The notes below the pieces were generated by a model. The model made no database searches. It was not told the DNA's origin and worked only from the letters and a program-made list of their open reading frames with translations. The position numbers and the translations under genes are program-made. From contig NZ_SGWZ01000001.1 in the NCBI RefSeq assembly GCF_004216755.1, positions 434,001-498,000 on the forward strand: 64,000 nt of DNA, given 5' to 3'. This DNA comes from Kerstersia gyiorum. GTDB lineage: Bacteria; Pseudomonadota; Gammaproteobacteria; Burkholderiales; Burkholderiaceae_B. Of this stretch, positions 35,458 through 43,629 are shown piece by piece. Each line of letters opens with the position of its first letter. Positions within the stretch are counted from its first letter, which is position 1.

Positions 35458-36246
35458 ATGGGTCAGAAAATTCACCCTACTGGGTTCCGCCTGGCAGTCT
35501 CGCGTGACTGGACTTCCCGCTGGTTCGCCGGTGATTCGTCGTATCGCACGATGCTGGCTGAAGATATCCGCGTCCGCGAGTATCTGAAGAAGAAGCTCAA
35601 GAGCGCGTCCGTTGGCCGCGTGGTCATCGAGCGTCCTGCCAAGAATGCCCGCATCACCGTTTACTCGGCTCGTCCGGGCGTGGTGATCGGCAAGCGCGGC
35701 GAGGATATCGAAAGCCTGAAGAGCGATCTGCAGCGTCTGATGGGCGTGCCCGTGCACGTCAACATCGAGGAAATCCGCAAGCCGGAAACCGATGCCCAGC
35801 TGATCGCCGATTCGATCGCCCAGCAGCTCGAAAAGCGCATCATGTTCCGTCGCGCCATGAAGCGCGCGATGCAAAATGCCATGCGCCTGGGTGCGCAAGG
35901 CATCAAGATCATGAGCTCGGGCCGTCTGAACGGCATCGAAATCGCTCGTACCGAGTGGTATCGCGAAGGCCGTGTGCCGCTGCACACGCTGCGCGCCAAC
36001 ATCGACTACGGCACGTCCGAAGCCCAAACCACCTATGGCATCATTGGTATCAAGGTCTGGGTTTACAAGGGCGACCGTCTGCCCAATGGCGAACTGCCGC
36101 CCGAAGTGGCTGTTGCGCCGCGTGATGAAGAGCGCCGCCCGCGTCGTCCTCGTGGCGACCGTCCGGACAACCGTCGTCCTGGTGGCGCCGGTCGTGGCCG
36201 CGGTCCGCGCAAGTCTGATGCTGCTTCGGCGGCTGAAGGAGAATAA
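35458..36246 (+). CDS. rpsC: 30S ribosomal protein S3
   Basis: S3 forms part of the mRNA entry pore. The 262-residue product has a KH domain with VVIGKRGEDIESLK and the C-terminal S3 domain with IKIMSSGRLNGIEIARTEWYREGRVPLHTLRA. It ends with an extended Arg/Pro/Gly-rich tail (RRPRRPRGDRPDNRRPGGAGRGRG), longer than in E. coli (233 residues) but common in Burkholderiales. Confidence 0.97.
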   Translation: MGQKIHPTGFRLAVSRDWTSRWFAGDSSYRTMLAEDIRVREYLKKKLKSASVGRVVIERPAKNARITVYSARPGVVIGKRGEDIESLKSDLQRLMGVPVHVNIEEIRKPETDAQLIADSIAQQLEKRIMFRRAMKRAMQNAMRLGAQGIKIMSSGRLNGIEIARTEWYREGRVPLHTLRANIDYGTSEAQTTYGIIGIKVWVYKGDRLPNGELPPEVAVAPRDEERRPRRPRGDRPDNRRPGGAGRGRGPRKSDAASAAEGE

Positions 36247-36248
36247 GC

Positions 36249-36665
36249 ATGCTGCAACCGGCACGCAGGAAATACCGCAAAGAGCAGAAGGGCCGTAATA
36301 CCGGCCTGGCGACGCGCGGCACCGCCGTCTCGTTCGGCGAATTCGGTCTGAAGGCCACGGGCCGCGGTCGTCTGACCGCACGTCAGATCGAAGCTGCACG
36401 TCGTGCTATCAACCGTCACATCAAGCGTGGTGGCCGGATCTGGATCCGTATTTTCCCGGACAAACCGATCTCGCAAAAACCCGCTGAAGTGCGTATGGGT
36501 AATGGTAAGGGTAACCCGGAGTACTGGGTTGCTGAAATTCAGCCCGGCAAGGTGCTGTACGAGATGGAAGGGGTCAGCGAAGAGCTGGCGCGCGAGGCGT
36601 TCCGCCTGGCTGCTGCCAAGCTGCCGATCTCGACCGTGTTCGTGTCGCGTCATATCGGTGCTTGA
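36249..36665 (+). CDS. rplP: 50S ribosomal protein L16
   Basis: L16 contacts the A-site tRNA elbow. The 138-residue protein begins MLQPARRKYRKEQKGRNTG and has RGRLTARQIEAARRAINRHIKRGGRIWIRIFPDKPISQKP. It begins two bases after rpsC, and rpmC follows ten bases later. Confidence 0.97.
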   Translation: MLQPARRKYRKEQKGRNTGLATRGTAVSFGEFGLKATGRGRLTARQIEAARRAINRHIKRGGRIWIRIFPDKPISQKPAEVRMGNGKGNPEYWVAEIQPGKVLYEMEGVSEELAREAFRLAAAKLPISTVFVSRHIGA

Positions 36666-36675
36666 GGAGATCGAC

Positions 36676-36867
36676 ATGAAAGCTAGCGAACTTCGAGCCA
36701 AAGACGCTGCCGAGCTCGGCAAGGAACTCGAAAGCCTGCTGAAGGCACAATTCAATCTGCGTCTGCAGAAGGCCACTCAGCAGCTTGCCAATCACAGCCA
36801 GATCCGCAAGGTTCGCCGCGACATCGCTCGCGTGCGTACTCTGCTGACGGAAAAGGCGGGAAACTGA
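36676..36867 (+). CDS. rpmC: 50S ribosomal protein L29
   Basis: The 63-residue protein folds as two helices beside L23 at the tunnel exit. It begins MKASELRAKDAAELGKELES and has FNLRLQKATQQLANHSQIRKVRRDIARVRTLL. The ATG at 36676 has GAGGAGA upstream. The frame is open far upstream inside rplP, but only this part is L29. Confidence 0.96.
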   Translation: MKASELRAKDAAELGKELESLLKAQFNLRLQKATQQLANHSQIRKVRRDIARVRTLLTEKAGN

Positions 36868-36868
36868 T

Positions 36869-37150
36869 ATGAGCGAAACCCAAAACACCACTCCGGCCAA
36901 GCGTCAGCGTACGCTGATCGGCAAGGTCGTCAGCAACAAGATGGACAAGACCGTCGTGGTGCTGGTTGAGCGCCGTACCAAGCACCCGCTGTACGGCAAG
37001 ATCGTTGTGCGTTCCAATAAGTACAAGGCGCACGACGAAGCCAACCAATACAACGAAGGTGACATCGTCGAAATCGCGGAAGGTCGTCCGCTGTCCCGTT
37101 CCAAGTCCTGGAGCGTGACGCGCCTGATCGAAGCGGTTCGCGTGATCTAA
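36869..37150 (+). CDS. rpsQ: 30S ribosomal protein S17
   Basis: S17 is a primary 16S rRNA-binding protein of the body. The 93-residue sequence has RTLIGKVVSNKMDKTVVVLVERR and HDEANQYNEGDIVEIAEGRPLSRSKSWSV. It starts one base after the rpmC stop and is the last gene before a terminator, so it ends the rplC operon here. Confidence 0.97.
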   Translation: MSETQNTTPAKRQRTLIGKVVSNKMDKTVVVLVERRTKHPLYGKIVVRSNKYKAHDEANQYNEGDIVEIAEGRPLSRSKSWSVTRLIEAVRVI

Positions 37151-37167
37151 GCCATCGGTGCTATGTT

Positions 37168-37195
37168 CACTTCCGCTTCGAAAGGGGCGGAAGTG
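37168..37195 (+). other. Hairpin after rpsQ
   Basis: A nine-base-pair stem CACTTCCGC/GCGGAAGTG with a ten-base loop lies 17 bases after the rpsQ stop and directly precedes the T-tailed terminator. It may stabilise the 3' end or assist termination. Confidence 0.55.
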
Positions 37196-37199
37196 CATG

Positions 37200-37232
37200 A
37201 AGCAAGCCTTGCCAGCCAGGGCTTGCTTTTTT
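37200..37232 (+). terminator. Rho-independent terminator between rpsQ and rplN
   Basis: The stem AAGCAAGCC/GGCTTGCTT has an eleven-base loop and a six-T tail that begins within the last stem bases. It separates the rplC-rpsQ unit from the rplN unit. Confidence 0.85.
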
Positions 37233-37270
37233 CATGGACGTCCGCCAGTGTTGCGTTTTCGGAAATATTG

Positions 37271-37299
37271 TGGACTTTGAGTAGCCTCTGTGCTAAATT
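37271..37299 (+). promoter_or_regulatory. Promoter for the spc operon (rplN onward)
   Basis: TGGACT (37271-37276) and TAAATT (37294-37299) are 17 bases apart, each matching four of six consensus bases. The position behind a terminator and ahead of fifteen or so essential genes makes a promoter necessary here, which raises confidence above the motif score alone. Confidence 0.55.
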
Positions 37300-37517
37300 C
37301 GTGAGCTTACCTGGGCGTTTTGCTGAAGTATGGCTTTGGCCAGGTAGTTTTATCCGCAGGATTTTCATCCCAGGGTGACGGCGCAAGCGTCTTGGACGCA
37401 CCGGCCGTAACCTGACGGGGCCAAAACTGGCGGGGGCATGTTGTGCCGGATCGGGATGCCACAAGGCATCCGGGGCGGGGCAATATGGATTCCGGTTAAG
37501 TTGGAACAAGGACAATC

Positions 37518-37886
37518 ATGATTCAAATGCAGACCACGCTGGACGTGGCCGACAACACCGGTGCACGGTCAGTGATGTGCATCAAGGTGCTCGGCGGTTC
37601 CAAGCGCCGTTATGCCGCCATTGGCGACATCATCAAGGTGAGCGTCAAAGATGCGGCTCCCCGCGGCCGCGTCAAGAAGGGCGAGATCTACAACGCCGTC
37701 GTCGTGCGTACCGCCAAGGGCGTGCGCCGTAAAGATGGCTCGCTGATCCGTTTTGGCGGCAATGCCGCTGTTTTGCTCAATGCCAAGCTGGAGCCTATCG
37801 GCACCCGCATCTTCGGACCGGTGACGCGCGAACTGCGTTCCGACCGCTTCATGAAGATCGTGTCGCTGGCACCGGAAGTGCTGTAA
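37518..37886 (+). CDS. rplN: 50S ribosomal protein L14
   Basis: L14 sits at the subunit interface and is the target of the silencing factor RsfS. The 122-residue protein has MIQMQTTLDVADNTGARSVMCIKVLGG and GSLIRFGGNAAVLLNAKLEPIGTRIFGPVTREL. AAGGA precedes the ATG by about seven bases. It is the first gene of the spc operon. Confidence 0.97.
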   Translation: MIQMQTTLDVADNTGARSVMCIKVLGGSKRRYAAIGDIIKVSVKDAAPRGRVKKGEIYNAVVVRTAKGVRRKDGSLIRFGGNAAVLLNAKLEPIGTRIFGPVTRELRSDRFMKIVSLAPEVL

Positions 37887-37896
37887 GGAGCATACG

Positions 37897-38217
37897 ATGA
37901 ACAAGATTCGCAAAGGCGACGAAGTCGTCGTGCTGGCTGGCCGCAGCCGCAAGCAGCGCGGTGTCGTGCTGGCCCGTCTTGATGCCGACCACGTTCTGGT
38001 CGAAGGCGTCAACGTGGTGAAAAAGCACGTGCGCCCCAACCCCATGCAAGGCACCACGGGCGGCATCGTCGAAAAGACCCTGCCCATCCACATCTCGAAT
38101 GTCGCGATCTTCAACCCTGCCACTGGCAAGGCTGACCGCGTCGGGATCAAGGAAGTCGATGGTCGCAAGGTGCGCGTATACCGCTCCAGCGGCGAAATCG
38201 TCGGCGCCAAGGCTTAA
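37897..38217 (+). CDS. rplX: 50S ribosomal protein L24
   Basis: L24 starts 50S assembly. The 106-residue protein begins with the KOW motif MNKIRKGDEVVVLAGRSRKQRGVV and continues with NVVKKHVRPNPMQGTTGGIVEKTLPIHISNV. AAGGAG precedes the ATG. It lies ten bases after rplN. Confidence 0.97.
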   Translation: MNKIRKGDEVVVLAGRSRKQRGVVLARLDADHVLVEGVNVVKKHVRPNPMQGTTGGIVEKTLPIHISNVAIFNPATGKADRVGIKEVDGRKVRVYRSSGEIVGAKA

Positions 38218-38226
38218 GGAACTGAC

Positions 38227-38766
38227 ATGGCTCGTTTTCAAGAACTGTATCGCGACAAGATCGCGCCCGAACTGAAGGAAAAGTTCGGCTACAAGAGCGT
38301 CATGGAAGTGCCGCGCATCACCAAGATCACCCTGAACATGGGTGTGTCCGAAGCGGTTGCCGACAAGAAGATCATTGAAAATGCCGCAGGTGATCTGACC
38401 AAGATCGCTGGCCAGAAGGTCGTCATCACGAAGACCCGCAAGGCTATCGCCGGCTTCAAGATCCGTGAAGACTATCCGATCGGCTGCATGGTGACCCTGC
38501 GTGGTCAACGCATGTACGAATTCCTGGACCGTCTGGTCACCGTGGCTCTGCCGCGCGTGCGTGACTTCCGTGGTATTTCCGGTCGTGCGTTCGATGGTCG
38601 TGGCAACTACAACGTCGGGGTCAAGGAACAGATCATTTTCCCCGAAATCGAATACGACAAGATCGACGCGCTGCGTGGCCTGAACATCAGTATCACGACC
38701 ACTGCCAAGACCGACGAGGAAGCAAAGGCGCTGTTGACGGCGTTCCGTTTCCCGTTCCGCAACTAA
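38227..38766 (+). CDS. rplE: 50S ribosomal protein L5
   Basis: L5 binds 5S rRNA and touches the P-site tRNA. The 179-residue protein has KITLNMGVSEAVADKK, KTRKAIAGFKIREDYPIGCMVTLRG and FPEIEYDKIDALRGLNISITTTAKTDEEAKALL. It lies nine bases after rplX, with AAGGA in that gap. Confidence 0.97.
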   Translation: MARFQELYRDKIAPELKEKFGYKSVMEVPRITKITLNMGVSEAVADKKIIENAAGDLTKIAGQKVVITKTRKAIAGFKIREDYPIGCMVTLRGQRMYEFLDRLVTVALPRVRDFRGISGRAFDGRGNYNVGVKEQIIFPEIEYDKIDALRGLNISITTTAKTDEEAKALLTAFRFPFRN

Positions 38767-38776
38767 GGGGCGATAC

Positions 38777-39082
38777 GTGGCTAAACTTTCCCTGATCAAT
38801 CGCGATATCAAGCGTGCCAAGCTGGCCGCCAAGTTCGCCGCCAAGCGCGCTGCGCTGAAGGCGATCATCGACGATACCTCCAAGACCGACGAAGAGCGTT
38901 ACGAAGCGCGCCTGAAGCTCCAAGAGCTGCCGCGCAACGCGAACCCGACTCGCCAGCGCAACCGTTGCGCCGTGACCGGTCGTCCCCGCGGTGTGTTCCG
39001 CAAATTTGGCCTGGCTCGTCACAAAGTGCGTGAATACGCAATGCGTGGTGAGATTCCTGGCGTCACCAAGGCCAGCTGGTAG
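38777..39082 (+). CDS. rpsN: 30S ribosomal protein S14 (zinc-free type)
   Basis: The 101-residue protein is the long, zinc-independent form of S14: the C-terminal part NRCAVTGRPRGVFRKFGLARHKVREYAMRGEIPGVTKASW has no C-x2-C pairs. It uses a GTG start at 38777, preceded by AAGGGGCG, which may lower its translation relative to neighbours. Confidence 0.96.
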   Translation: MAKLSLINRDIKRAKLAAKFAAKRAALKAIIDDTSKTDEERYEARLKLQELPRNANPTRQRNRCAVTGRPRGVFRKFGLARHKVREYAMRGEIPGVTKASW

Positions 39083-39093
39083 GAGATTCAATT

Positions 39094-39489
39094 ATGAGCA
39101 TGAGCGATCCCATCGCCGATATGCTGACTCGCATCCGTAATGCGCAGCAAGTTGACAAGGCCTCGGTGAGCATGCCCTCCTCGAAGCTGAAAGTGGCAAT
39201 TGCTGCTGTGCTGAAGGACGAAGGCTATATCGAGAGTTTCGAAGTCAAGGGTGGCTCGGCCAAGCCCGAGCTGGAAATTTCCCTGAAGTATTACGCTGGC
39301 CGTCCCGTGATCGAGCGCATCGAGCGCGTGTCGCGCCCCGGTCTGCGTATTTACAAGGGTCGCACCAGCATTCCTCAGGTCATGAACGGCCTGGGCGTCG
39401 CCATCGTCTCCACCTCGCGTGGCGTGATGACCGACCGCAAGGCTCGCGCCAATGGCGTGGGCGGCGAAGTGCTGTGCTACGTGGCCTAA
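39094..39489 (+). CDS. rpsH: 30S ribosomal protein S8
   Basis: S8 binds helix 21 of 16S rRNA and, in E. coli, represses the spc operon at the rplE start. The 131-residue protein begins MSMSDPIADMLTRIRNAQ and ends GLGVAIVSTSRGVMTDRKARANGVGGEVLCYVA. Start could be 39094 or the second ATG at 39100; the first has AGGAG at a suitable distance. Confidence 0.96.
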   Translation: MSMSDPIADMLTRIRNAQQVDKASVSMPSSKLKVAIAAVLKDEGYIESFEVKGGSAKPELEISLKYYAGRPVIERIERVSRPGLRIYKGRTSIPQVMNGLGVAIVSTSRGVMTDRKARANGVGGEVLCYVA

Positions 39490-39501
39490 GGAGAGATTCG
39501 A

Positions 39502-40035
39502 ATGTCACGTATTGCAAAATACCCCGTTGAACTGCCGAAGGGTGTGGAAGTTACCCTGAGCCAGGAACAGATCGTCGTCAAGGGCCCCCTGGGCAGCCTG
39601 ACGCAAGCGCTGGACGGCAATGTGGTGGTCAAGCAGGAAGACGGCAACCTGTCGTTCGCCGCTGCTGACGAGAGCCGCCACGCCAATGCCATGTCCGGCA
39701 CCCTGCGCGCTCTGGTCGCCAACATGGTGACTGGTGTGAGCAAGGGCTTCGAGCGCAAGCTGACGCTGATTGGCGTGGGCTTCCGTGCCCAGGCCCAAGC
39801 TGACGCGGTCAAGCTTCAACTCGGTTTCTCGCACGACATCGTGCACCCGCTGCCTGCTGGTATCAAGGCCGAAACCCCCACGCCGACCGAAATCGTGCTG
39901 AAGGGCGCCGACAAGCAGGTGCTGGGCCAGACCGCCGCTAAGATTCGCGCCTATCGCAAGCCGGAACCCTATAAGGGCAAGGGCGTGCGCTACGCTGACG
40001 AATACGTGGCGATCAAGGAAACCAAGAAGAAGTAA
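39502..40035 (+). CDS. rplF: 50S ribosomal protein L6
   Basis: L6 lies near the GTPase-associated centre. The 177-residue protein begins MSRIAKYPVELPKGVEVTLS and ends with PEPYKGKGVRYADEYVAIKETKKK, the family signature. It has two similar domains of about 80 residues. GGAGAG precedes its ATG. Confidence 0.97.
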   Translation: MSRIAKYPVELPKGVEVTLSQEQIVVKGPLGSLTQALDGNVVVKQEDGNLSFAAADESRHANAMSGTLRALVANMVTGVSKGFERKLTLIGVGFRAQAQADAVKLQLGFSHDIVHPLPAGIKAETPTPTEIVLKGADKQVLGQTAAKIRAYRKPEPYKGKGVRYADEYVAIKETKKK

Positions 40036-40056
40036 TCGCGCAAGCAAGGAAATATC

Positions 40057-40413
40057 ATGAACAAGAATCTTTCCCGTTTGCGTCGTGCGGTGCCTACCCG
40101 CCGGAAAATTGCCGAACTGGGCGCTCATCGCCTGACGGTTTTCCGTTCGAACCTGCACATTTACGCAAACATCATTTCGCCGGAAGGCAATCGCGTGCTG
40201 GTCAGCGCTTCCACCCAGGAAGCCGAAGTCCGCAAGCTGCTGGAAGGCAATGGCGGCAACGTCGCCGCTGCGACCCTGGTTGGCAAGCGCGTGGCCGAGA
40301 AGGCCAAGGCCGCTGGCATCGAAAGCGTTGCTTTCGACCGCTCGGGTTTCCGTTATCACGGTCGTGTGAAGGCCTTGGCCGAAGCCGCGCGTGAAGCCGG
40401 TCTCAAGTTCTAA
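40057..40413 (+). CDS. rplR: 50S ribosomal protein L18
   Basis: L18 brings 5S rRNA into the subunit. The 118-residue protein has LTVFRSNLHIYANIISPEGNRVLVSASTQEAEVRK and ends FDRSGFRYHGRVKALAEAAREAGLKF. It follows rplF by 21 bases with AAGGAAA as ribosome site. Confidence 0.97.
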   Translation: MNKNLSRLRRAVPTRRKIAELGAHRLTVFRSNLHIYANIISPEGNRVLVSASTQEAEVRKLLEGNGGNVAAATLVGKRVAEKAKAAGIESVAFDRSGFRYHGRVKALAEAAREAGLKF

Positions 40414-40428
40414 GCGAGGGATTGTCAA

Positions 40429-40950
40429 ATGGCTAAAGTACAAGGCAAGAACGCCGCTGAGAAGGAAATCGACGACGGCTTCCGCGAGAAGATGATCGCG
40501 GTCAACCGCGTCAGCAAGGTCGTCAAGGGTGGCCGCACCATGAGCTTCGCTGCGCTGACCGTGGTTGGCGATGGCGATGGCCGTATCGGCATGGGCAAGG
40601 GCAAGGCCCGCGAAGTGCCGGTTTCCGTCCAGAAGGCAATGGAACAGGCCCGTCGCGGTCTGTTCAAGGTGCCCCTGAAGAACGGCACGCTGCATCACAC
40701 GGTGGTTGGCAAGCACGGCGCCTCGACGGTGCTGATCTCGCCGGCAGCCGAAGGTACCGGCGTCATCGCCGGCGGCCCGATGCGCGCCATCTTCGAAGTG
40801 ATGGGCGTCCGTAACGTGGTTGCCAAGAGCCTGGGCTCGAGCAACCCCTACAACATGGTTCGCGCCACGCTGAATGGTCTGCGCGCGGCCCAGACGCCGG
40901 CGGAAGTTGCTGCCAAGCGCGGCAAGTCCGTCGAAGAAATCCTGGGGTAA
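40429..40950 (+). CDS. rpsE: 30S ribosomal protein S5
   Basis: S5 contributes to decoding accuracy and mRNA unwinding. The 173-residue protein has NRVSKVVKGGRTMSFAALTVVGDGDGRIGMGKGKAREVP, with wild-type residues in the spectinomycin loop, and SLGSSNPYNMVRATLNGL. rpmD starts three bases later. Confidence 0.97.
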   Translation: MAKVQGKNAAEKEIDDGFREKMIAVNRVSKVVKGGRTMSFAALTVVGDGDGRIGMGKGKAREVPVSVQKAMEQARRGLFKVPLKNGTLHHTVVGKHGASTVLISPAAEGTGVIAGGPMRAIFEVMGVRNVVAKSLGSSNPYNMVRATLNGLRAAQTPAEVAAKRGKSVEEILG

Positions 40951-40953
40951 GTC

Positions 40954-41139
40954 ATGGCTCAGAAGCAAATCAAGGTTACGCTGGTGCGTTCGGTCATCGG
41001 CACCCACAAGTCGCACCGTGATACGGTTCGCGGCCTGGGGCTGCGCGGTTTGAACAGCAGCAAGGTGCTGGTCGATACGCCGGAAGTGCGTGGGATGATC
41101 CGCAAGGTCGATTATCTCGTTACCGTCTCGGACGTCTAA
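40954..41139 (+). CDS. rpmD: 50S ribosomal protein L30
   Basis: The 61-residue protein has KVTLVRSVIGTHKSHRDTVRGLGLRGLNSSKVLVDTPEVRGMIRKV, the complete L30 pattern. The short spacing on both sides indicates coupled translation with rpsE and rplO. Confidence 0.96.
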   Translation: MAQKQIKVTLVRSVIGTHKSHRDTVRGLGLRGLNSSKVLVDTPEVRGMIRKVDYLVTVSDV

Positions 41140-41148
41140 GGAAATACG

Positions 41149-41589
41149 ATGTCGGAAATTCAACTCAATAACCTGGCCCCGGCTGAAGGCAGCAAGCACG
41201 CCCGCCGCCGCGTTGGTCGTGGTATCGGTTCCGGCCTGGGTAAGACCGCCGGCCGTGGCCACAAGGGTCAGAAATCCCGTACCGGTGGTTTCCACAAGGT
41301 CGGTTTTGAAGGCGGCCAAATGCCGCTGCAACGCCGCCTGCCCAAGCGTGGCTTCAAATCCTTGAATCGTCACCTTTATGCTGAAGTCCGCCTGTCCGAG
41401 CTGCAAGGCCTGCCCGTCGACGAAGTCGATGTGCAAGTGCTGAAGCAAGCCGGTGTGGTCGGTCAGGCCGTGCGTTTCGCGAAGGTCGTGAAGTCTGGCG
41501 AACTGACGCGCAAGCTGGTCCTGAAAGGCATCACGGCGACGGCCGGCGCTCGCGCCGCCATTGAGGCGGCCGGCGGCTCGCTGGCTTGA
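41149..41589 (+). CDS. rplO: 50S ribosomal protein L15
   Basis: L15 is a late-assembly 50S protein. The 146-residue product has the Gly/Arg-rich N-terminal arm RRRVGRGIGSGLGKTAGRGHKGQKSRTGG, then FEGGQMPLQRRLPKRGF, and a C-terminal fold ending ATAGARAAIEAAGGSLA. secY follows 14 bases later. Confidence 0.97.
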   Translation: MSEIQLNNLAPAEGSKHARRRVGRGIGSGLGKTAGRGHKGQKSRTGGFHKVGFEGGQMPLQRRLPKRGFKSLNRHLYAEVRLSELQGLPVDEVDVQVLKQAGVVGQAVRFAKVVKSGELTRKLVLKGITATAGARAAIEAAGGSLA

Positions 41590-41603
41590 TCACGAGGTGA
41601 TGT

Positions 41604-42935
41604 GTGGCTAAAGCGCAGGCACTGGGCAAGACCGGACCCCGATACGGCGATCTGAAGCGTCGGTTGGTGTTCCTGTTGCTCGCGCTGGTTGTATACCGGC
41701 TCGGCACGCATATTCCCGTTCCTGGTATCAACCCCGATGCGCTGTCGGACTTGTTCCGTCAGCACTCGGGTGGGATCCTGGGCCTGTTCAACATGTTTTC
41801 TGGCGGGGCGCTTGAGCGTTTTTCCGTCTTCGCGCTGGGCATCATGCCCTATATCTCCGCGTCCATCATCATGCAGTTGATGTCCGTGGTGGTTCCGTCG
41901 CTGGAAGCGCTGAAGAAGGAAGGCGAAGCAGGGCGCCGCAAGATCACGCAGTACACGCGGTATTTCACCGTGGTGCTGGCACTGGCGCAGGCCATCGGTA
42001 TCTCGGTGGCCCTGGAATCGCAGCAAGGCCTGATCCTTGCAGGCACCAGTGCGATGCTGTTCCGTTTCACGACCGTCGTGACGCTGGTCACCGGCACCAT
42101 GTTCATCATGTGGCTGGGCGAGCAGATCACCGAGCGTGGCCTGGGCAACGGCATTTCGATCCTGATCTTCGCCGGTATCGTGGCCGGGCTGCCTTCGGCA
42201 GTCGGTGGCTTGTTGGACCTGGTGCGTACCAGTGCTATGTCGGTGCCTGCCGCGTTGTTCATCGTTGCGCTGTCCATCGCCGTCACGGCGTTGGTGGTGT
42301 TCGTTGAGCGTGCGCAGCGCAGGATCACCGTCAACTATGCGAAACGCCAGGTGGGCAACAAACTTTATGGTGGCCAGAGCTCGCATCTGCCCCTGAAGCT
42401 GAATATGGCTGGTGTGATCCCTCCGATCTTCGCCTCGTCCATCATTCTGTTGCCCGCCACGGTGGCAAGCTGGTTTGCCACTGGCGAGAGCATGCGTTGG
42501 CTGAGTGACCTGGCTGCGGCTTTGCAACCGCGTCAGCCGCTGTATGTCACCCTGTACGCCACTGCCATCATCTTTTTCTGCTTCTTCTACACGGCCCTGG
42601 TGTTCAACAGCCGTGAAACTGCGGACAATCTCAAGAAGAGCGGTGCTTTTGTGCCGGGGATTCGTCCTGGTGAGCAAACTGCGCGATATATCGACAAGAT
42701 CCTCATGCGCCTAACTCTGGCAGGCGCGTTGTATATCACGCTGGTGTGCTTGATTCCCGAGTTCTTGGTGATGCGTTGGAATGTCCCGTTCCTGTTTGGC
42801 GGAACTTCCCTGCTCATTATGGTGGTCGTGACCATGGATTTCATGGCCCAGGTCCAGGCTTACATGATGTCTCATCAATATGACTCTCTGCTCAAGAAGG
42901 CGAACTTCAAGGGCGGGAACCGACCCTTGCGCTAG
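41604..42935 (+). CDS. secY: Protein translocase subunit SecY
   Basis: SecY is the pore of the SecYEG channel. The 443-residue protein has ten membrane segments and the conserved RLGTHIPVPGIN, MPYISASIIMQL and QGLILAGTSAMLFRF regions. The cytoplasmic loop GIRPGEQTARYIDKILMRLTL is near the C-terminus. It uses a GTG start at 41604 with CGAGGTGA upstream. Length is normal. Confidence 0.97.
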   Translation: MAKAQALGKTGPRYGDLKRRLVFLLLALVVYRLGTHIPVPGINPDALSDLFRQHSGGILGLFNMFSGGALERFSVFALGIMPYISASIIMQLMSVVVPSLEALKKEGEAGRRKITQYTRYFTVVLALAQAIGISVALESQQGLILAGTSAMLFRFTTVVTLVTGTMFIMWLGEQITERGLGNGISILIFAGIVAGLPSAVGGLLDLVRTSAMSVPAALFIVALSIAVTALVVFVERAQRRITVNYAKRQVGNKLYGGQSSHLPLKLNMAGVIPPIFASSIILLPATVASWFATGESMRWLSDLAAALQPRQPLYVTLYATAIIFFCFFYTALVFNSRETADNLKKSGAFVPGIRPGEQTARYIDKILMRLTLAGALYITLVCLIPEFLVMRWNVPFLFGGTSLLIMVVVTMDFMAQVQAYMMSHQYDSLLKKANFKGGNRPLR

Positions 42936-42952
42936 TAGAGTGGTAGCAGAAA

Positions 42953-43171
42953 ATGGCAAAGGACGATGTCATTCAGATGCAGGGCGAGGTCATAGAAAAC
43001 CTCCCCAACGCAACTTTCCGCGTCAAGCTGGAAAACGGCCATGTAGTTCTTGGCCACATTTCCGGCAAGATGCGCATGCATTACATCCGGATTCTGCCGG
43101 GTGACAAGGTCACAGTGGAGCTCACGCCCTATGATCTTTCACGTGCCAGGATCGTATTCCGGTCCAAGTGA
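42953..43171 (+). CDS. infA: Translation initiation factor IF-1
   Basis: IF-1 blocks the A site during initiation. The 72-residue S1-fold protein begins MAKDDVIQMQGEVIENLPNATFRVKLENGHVVLGHISGKMR. It follows secY by 17 bases, as in many betaproteobacteria. The gene for L36, normally next, is not present in the 77 bases before rpsM. Confidence 0.96.
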   Translation: MAKDDVIQMQGEVIENLPNATFRVKLENGHVVLGHISGKMRMHYIRILPGDKVTVELTPYDLSRARIVFRSK

Positions 43172-43248
43172 TCCGGTCGGGGTACAGGGAAACAGGATTC
43201 AGATCGGCTTAGCCGGTCATTAGCAACGGATTTATTCAAGGAACAGTC

Positions 43249-43614
43249 ATGGCCCGTATTGCTGGCATCAATATTCCGCCGCAACAACACGCCGAGATCG
43301 GCCTGACCGCCATCTACGGCATTGGTCGTACCCGCGCTCGCAAGATTTGCGAAGCTGCAGGCGTACCTGTCGAAAAGAAGGTTAAGGACCTCACCGACGC
43401 CGAGCTGGAGCGCATCCGCGAGCACGTTGGTGTCTTCACGGTCGAAGGTGACCTGCGTCGTGAAGTGCAGCTGTCCATCAAGCGCCTCATCGACCTGGGT
43501 ACCTATCGTGGTATGCGTCACAAGCGTGGCCTGCCGGTGCGCGGTCAGCGCACTCGCACGAACGCTCGTACCCGCAAGGGTCCGCGTCGCGCCGCAGCGT
43601 CTCTGAAGAAATAA
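43249..43614 (+). CDS. rpsM: 30S ribosomal protein S13
   Basis: S13 forms intersubunit bridges and touches the P-site tRNA. The 121-residue protein has MARIAGINIPPQQHAEIGLTAIYGIGRTRA and the C-terminal RGMRHKRGLPVRGQRTRTNARTRKGPRR. CAAGGAACA precedes the ATG. It heads the alpha-operon genes rpsM-rpsK-rpsD-rpoA-rplQ. Confidence 0.97.
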   Translation: MARIAGINIPPQQHAEIGLTAIYGIGRTRARKICEAAGVPVEKKVKDLTDAELERIREHVGVFTVEGDLRREVQLSIKRLIDLGTYRGMRHKRGLPVRGQRTRTNARTRKGPRRAAASLKK

Positions 43615-43629
43615 TCAAGGATAGACATC

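Larger units (their letters stand above)
37151..37517 (+). other. S10/spc operon junction, 367-base spacer with terminator, promoter and leader
   Basis: After the two hairpins described separately, this spacer holds a promoter at 37271-37299. A leader of about 210 bases follows. Near the end of the leader is a stable hairpin GGATGCC-ACAA-GGCATCC (37454-37471), 46 bases before the rplN start. No open frame here looks like a gene. Confidence 0.65.

Noticed and set aside
33646..36399. A 917-codon open frame on the minus strand across the rplW-rplP genes
   Set aside because: It is the same kind of antisense shadow; it crosses seven ribosomal genes and shows no domain.
39505..41448. A 647-codon minus-strand frame under rplF-rplO
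   Set aside because: Antisense shadow of biased codons with no recognisable motif.
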